Both the position numbers and the translations under genes were made by a program. Shown here in pieces: positions 60,916 to 64,000 of a stretch of 64,000 bases of DNA. The stretch comes from an uncultured Poribacteria bacterium (GTDB lineage: Bacteria > Poribacteria > WGA-4E > WGA-3G): the NCBI GenBank assembly GCA_951828385.1, contig OX639973.1, forward strand, positions 2,781,200 to 2,845,199. The letters run 5' to 3'. Positions within the stretch are counted from its first letter, which is position 1. Every line of letters starts with the position of its first letter. Under the pieces are notes generated by a model that had not been told where the DNA came from, did not search any database, and was given only the letters and a program-made list of their open reading frames with translations.

Positions 60916-62100
60916 ATGTACGCCATAAAATCAAAACACCAACAATGGATCATCGGAATGCTCAGTCTGCTTTGCTATGCCGTCACTCCGAGTATCGCGA
61001 ACGAAAACGTTTTGCAGCAGCTTGAAAAGGAATTCCAGAAGGTGGTCACCGCCGCTCGTCCTGCCGTTGTGAGAATTGTAGCGACGCAGATAATGCCGGC
61101 ACCGGACACTGACAAACTGATATTTACCCGCCAAAACATCAGCTCCGGCATTGTTATCGACACCGCTGGACACGTCGTGACAACGACATTTGAGATGGAA
61201 ACACCAAGCAAGATTGAAATCACCTTTAACAACGGAAAGGTTGCTCCAGCCAAACTCGTTGGCATTGATACACTCACGGACATTGCGGTACTCCGAGTCG
61301 CGGATACCCAGCTAACAACCATACATCCGCAAAAATCTCAAACCGCGGCATCTGTACAGTCGCGCGCGGCGCGCCAGCCTAAAGCACTCATGACGCAGGA
61401 ATTTAAAACCACAGTACCTGTGAAGTGGGGGGACTCCTCAAAAATCAATACCGGTTCTTGGGTCGTAACAATCGGAAGTTCTTACGGACATAGCCCAATC
61501 GTCTCTTTCGGCATCGTGGGCGGGTGGGACACCTTACCAAATCAATTGTGTGGCGAATTGATTAAAATCAACGCTGCGGTGACACCCGGCAACAACGGTG
61601 GAGCCGTCATAAACACCTCCGGCGAAATTGTCGGAATGATCCTTGCTGTGCTGACAGAACCGCCTAATACCACTAACGCAGCCGTTGACGCGCTTCTCCA
61701 GAAAATGGTTAACCCCGACATCACACAATTTCTTGTTCAAGAGTTCTCACAGGAAAGTCGTACGCAGGAAATCACCTTTGCCATGCCGATGGAGATGGTT
61801 CGCGCCGTTGCCAACGAAATCATAGCACACGGAAAGGTCGCACGCGGTTGGCTCGGCGTTGAAATAGAAATCGTTGACCTTGGGGTCTTCATTACGGGTG
61901 TGATTGAAGGCAGCCCCGCCCACAAAAGTAAACTTTTACCGGGAGATATTATCCTCGAATTTAACGAAGAGCCTGTCCGCTCCTATGATGAACTGTTAAG
62001 ATGTGTCGCGAGTGAGCGACCCGCCACGAAGGTTCAACTCAAAATCCGCAGAAACGGCACCGAGCAACATCGAACGGTAATATTAGGCGAAAAAGAGTAG
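60916..62100 (+). CDS. HtrA/DegP-like PDZ protein with missing catalytic residues
   Basis: This is a 394-aa exported HtrA-like protein. Residues 1-28 are a signal peptide (YAVTPSIA). The S1C protease fold follows: ISSGIVIDTAGHVVTTTFEME, DTLTDIAVLRV (Asp122 kept), VTPGNNGGAVINTSGEIVG. In HtrA the His sits in TNNHVV; here Phe92 is at that place. The Ser of GNSGG is replaced by Asn227 (GNNGG). So it is probably not a protease. A C-terminal PDZ domain is intact (RGWLGVEIEIVDLGVFITGVIEGSPAHK in part). It follows the ECF sigma/anti-sigma pair, so it may sense or bind misfolded envelope proteins. Confidence 0.85.
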   Translation: MYAIKSKHQQWIIGMLSLLCYAVTPSIANENVLQQLEKEFQKVVTAARPAVVRIVATQIMPAPDTDKLIFTRQNISSGIVIDTAGHVVTTTFEMETPSKIEITFNNGKVAPAKLVGIDTLTDIAVLRVADTQLTTIHPQKSQTAASVQSRAARQPKALMTQEFKTTVPVKWGDSSKINTGSWVVTIGSSYGHSPIVSFGIVGGWDTLPNQLCGELIKINAAVTPGNNGGAVINTSGEIVGMILAVLTEPPNTTNAAVDALLQKMVNPDITQFLVQEFSQESRTQEITFAMPMEMVRAVANEIIAHGKVARGWLGVEIEIVDLGVFITGVIEGSPAHKSKLLPGDIILEFNEEPVRSYDELLRCVASERPATKVQLKIRRNGTEQHRTVILGEKE

Positions 62101-62105
62101 AACAT

Positions 62106-63191
62106 CTAACGCGCTATTCTCTCAAACTCAGCGAGATATGCCGCCGCAATCTCACGATTCCCCTTAATAATCAACAGATTCTCACTATTATTTTTCTCTG
62201 CGTTTTTTGAGAAGTTGTAGGACCCCGTAATCACCGTATCCGCATCAACAACGATCACCTTGTGGTGCATAGTCCCTTTGTTTTTATCCAGAACAACAGA
62301 CAAACCCGCCGCTTGCATCGCCTTATATTCGGCGTATGGATTATCCGTCTGCCGCGCTTCAAACACACCCCGGACTTCAATACCGGACGCGAATCTGTCC
62401 CGCATCGCTGTGCCGAGTGTATCGTGTGTAAACGAAAACGCCATAAAATGAATTGACTTCTCAGCAGACCGGATCTCCTTCAAAAGTGGCGGGATCGTGT
62501 CACTTTTCGGTGAGAAATAGGTAAAAATCTGTGTGCCATCATTCAGCGTTACCTTCGGATACGCAACAAACGCGCCAGAGGGTTTTCCAACCTGTGCATC
62601 CAGAAACAACTCCCGAAACTCCTGTGTGAAGTTATACGCCATCGGGACCGAATCGATGAGTATGACGTTATTGCTGTTCTTGTACGCCCCGTTATAAGTC
62701 GTGTTATAAGAACCTGTCCAGACGTATCGCTCATCAATCACGATAAACTTGTGATGCATCAGACTGCCAGGATCCTTATCGTCCGAAACAGGGATCCCGA
62801 TGTCCTGCAATCGTCCAATTTCCGAGTCATCCATATTGTCTGTCTCCGTGACAACTCGTACTTGCACCCCACGCTTGTGTGCCGCAATTAAAGCATCGGC
62901 GACTGGCGCGGCATCTAAATCATAGAGTGCCGCATCAACTCGCACCGCAGCCGTCCCAATTCTATCAACAAGCCGTTTTTCTAACGAATAAGCACTACCA
63001 ACCGCATTGACTTCACTAAAATAGACCTCCCACGCGCCCGCAGTCGTCGCGCCGGGTCTGCCCTTGTAATATTTTATACCGAAGCCGATCGCGATAGCAG
63101 AAAACAAAATAAGAAGGAAGGGTACGAATAATTTCGGTTTACTGACCTCCGGTGCCGCGTCAGTGCTGGGTGTGCTCACATCGCTATCCAT
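62106..63191 (-). CDS. Phospholipase D-like protein with two HKD motifs
   Basis: This is a 361-aa membrane-anchored PLD-superfamily protein. One transmembrane helix lies near residues 20-38 (LFVPFLLILFSAIAIGFGIKYY). The two catalytic motifs are HHKFIVIDERYVWTGSYN and HHKVIVVDADTVITGSYNFS (HxK-x4-D). It may act on phospholipids or nucleic acids, outside or at the membrane. GGAGATAG lies before the ATG at 63189-63191. It converges with the HtrA-like gene (five-base gap). Confidence 0.87.
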   Translation of the reverse strand: MDSDVSTPSTDAAPEVSKPKLFVPFLLILFSAIAIGFGIKYYKGRPGATTAGAWEVYFSEVNAVGSAYSLEKRLVDRIGTAAVRVDAALYDLDAAPVADALIAAHKRGVQVRVVTETDNMDDSEIGRLQDIGIPVSDDKDPGSLMHHKFIVIDERYVWTGSYNTTYNGAYKNSNNVILIDSVPMAYNFTQEFRELFLDAQVGKPSGAFVAYPKVTLNDGTQIFTYFSPKSDTIPPLLKEIRSAEKSIHFMAFSFTHDTLGTAMRDRFASGIEVRGVFEARQTDNPYAEYKAMQAAGLSVVLDKNKGTMHHKVIVVDADTVITGSYNFSKNAEKNNSENLLIIKGNREIAAAYLAEFERIAR

Positions 63192-63226
63192 ATTTTTTTC
63201 TATCTCCGTAATAGCAGCACAAAACG

Positions 63227-64000
63227 TTAGACTCCCCACCTTTGCCGTGATTCCTCCAACGACTCAATCTTGGCATCCTGCTGCTTCCACGCGTAATGTC
63301 CTTTCGGTTTCTCACCAACCCATCTTTCATCAATCGGTTCCGATGCCAGCTGATAGCGCGTATCCGCCGTTATCCGAATTTTATTAGATGTGTTAACCAA
63401 AGAAGCGTGCATGAGGAACATATTGAAAATGATAAGATCCCCCGCCGAAAACGTTGTTGTCGCCCAATGTCCGCCAAATTTCTCAACGATTTCGAGTGGA
63501 TTGTCGCTAAAATGTCCTTCAATCATATCCCGGTCAACATCTGCCTTCCCATAAGTGGCGCGAACCTTCTCAAATCGATTGGAACCGAGACAGAAGACAA
63601 TAGGTCCCATATCAAGCGACACATCGCCAAAGGGTGTCCAGCAAGAGTAGAGTTCTTGCGTGCCTCTCCCCATAAAGACGATATCGTAATGAATTGGAGA
63701 GCCTGACCCGGGGCCTGCCGTGCGAAGCCATTTGAAATCGAACGTCCGTGCATCGCCGCCGAGGAATCGCTTGAAAAAGTCCATCACCGGTGCACCTTCA
63801 ACGACGGCTTTAAATGCTGGCAGCTGCGCTAACACCTTATTCCCCATTGAACCCGTTGACGTGGGTTCGGGATACGCCGGGTTGAAGATCCCGTCCATTA
63901 AGGGTGTATCCGGTGCAAGCATGCCTTTCGCTGCGAGTCTTTCCAGAATCTGTTGACGCGCCGTGAGGACAGCATCCTTGTCATGTAGTCCACGAATCAG
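63227..64000 (-). CDS. Phytanoyl-CoA dioxygenase (PhyH) family protein, 5' end off window
   Basis: The minus frame is open from the right edge to 63227, 257 codons; the N terminus lies beyond 64000. SPIHYDIVFMGRG holds the HxD iron ligands and MHASLVNTSNKIRITADTRYQ the distal His and the 2-oxoglutarate-binding Arg of the Fe(II)/2-oxoglutarate oxygenase fold. Families like this are very common in poribacterial genomes. The substrate is unknown. It is 35 bases upstream of the phospholipase D-like gene in the same direction. Confidence 0.88.
   Translation of the reverse strand: MIRGLHDKDAVLTARQQILERLAAKGMLAPDTPLMDGIFNPAYPEPTSTGSMGNKVLAQLPAFKAVVEGAPVMDFFKRFLGGDARTFDFKWLRTAGPGSGSPIHYDIVFMGRGTQELYSCWTPFGDVSLDMGPIVFCLGSNRFEKVRATYGKADVDRDMIEGHFSDNPLEIVEKFGGHWATTTFSAGDLIIFNMFLMHASLVNTSNKIRITADTRYQLASEPIDERWVGEKPKGHYAWKQQDAKIESLEESRQRWGV

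Noticed and set aside
1-64000. tRNA, rRNA and CRISPR searches by eye
   Set aside because: I found no T-arm GTTCRANNC with matching acceptor stems, no rRNA-like blocks and no regularly spaced direct repeats. A tRNA could still be missed without a covariance search.

Overview
The window looks like part of a bacterial chromosome from the Candidatus Poribacteria or a close relative. This is inferred from gene content, not from a marker gene. Two giant secreted proteins end in the same sorting-like domain (NFPNPFNPETWIPY followed by an Ig-like fold and a basic RKMLIRK/R tail). There are several Gfo/Idh/MocA oxidoreductases, a phytanoyl-CoA dioxygenase, leucine-rich and cadherin repeat proteins, and many short palindromic repeats. 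There are no rRNA genes, no tRNA genes that I could recognise, and no CRISPR array.

Layout, left to right. 1-2224: 3'-truncated type I restriction methylase (hsdM, minus), then a spacer holding an IS200/IS605-like end hairpin. 2767-8710: minus-strand sugar-use block (TonB receptor, PfkB kinase, Gfo/Idh/MocA, epimerase), with a divergent alpha/beta hydrolase. 9869-13469: polyprenyl sugar-phosphate transferase, Gfo/Idh/MocA, Uma2 nuclease with a coupled zinc ribbon. 13560-21248: a long minus-strand SUF iron-sulfur operon (sufC-sufB-sufD-glutaredoxin-sufS-sufU-unknown-Rieske-sufT-DUF971-rhodanese). 21400-28856: moaA, two small plus-strand genes, a HicAB module, a methyltransferase, an MFS remnant, a PLP desulfhydrase-like enzyme and a GrpE-like fusion. 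29073-32651: secreted metalloprotease with beta-propeller. 32772-38938: a deletion-riddled Gfo/Idh/MocA pseudogene and its intact paralogue, a type ISP/IIG restriction-methylase, a GrdB-like protein with an in-frame UGA (probable selenoprotein) and a MazEF-like module. 39152-44654: Gfo/Idh/MocA, a 22-residue-LRR protein, and an odd three-gene operon (unknown protein, degenerate Gfo/Idh/MocA, sigma-54-type AAA+ activator). 44655-46554: a gene desert with MITE-like elements, a sigma-54-type promoter and strong hairpins. 46555-55461: one giant protease/WD40/LRR/cadherin gene broken by an IS630-type element. 55913-64000: a double-domain UxaA-like dehydratase carrying repeat-derived codons, an O-methyltransferase, an ECF sigma/anti-sigma/pseudo-HtrA operon, a phospholipase D-like protein and a truncated PhyH gene.

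The most unusual points are: (1) palindromic repeats sitting in frame inside the 55913-58633 gene, with related copies elsewhere whose stems differ by compensatory changes; (2) the UGA-containing reductase-like gene with a U-x-x-C motif; (3) the three-gene operon whose AAA+ protein has GAFTTA in place of GAFTGA, with a sigma-54-type promoter in the following gene desert; (4) an HtrA homologue lacking both the catalytic His and Ser next to an ECF sigma pair; and (5) several visible steps of gene decay (Gfo/Idh/MocA, MFS, giant repeat protein). Many promoters share TTGnnn-N17-TATACT/TATAAT, which suggests a conventional housekeeping sigma factor.
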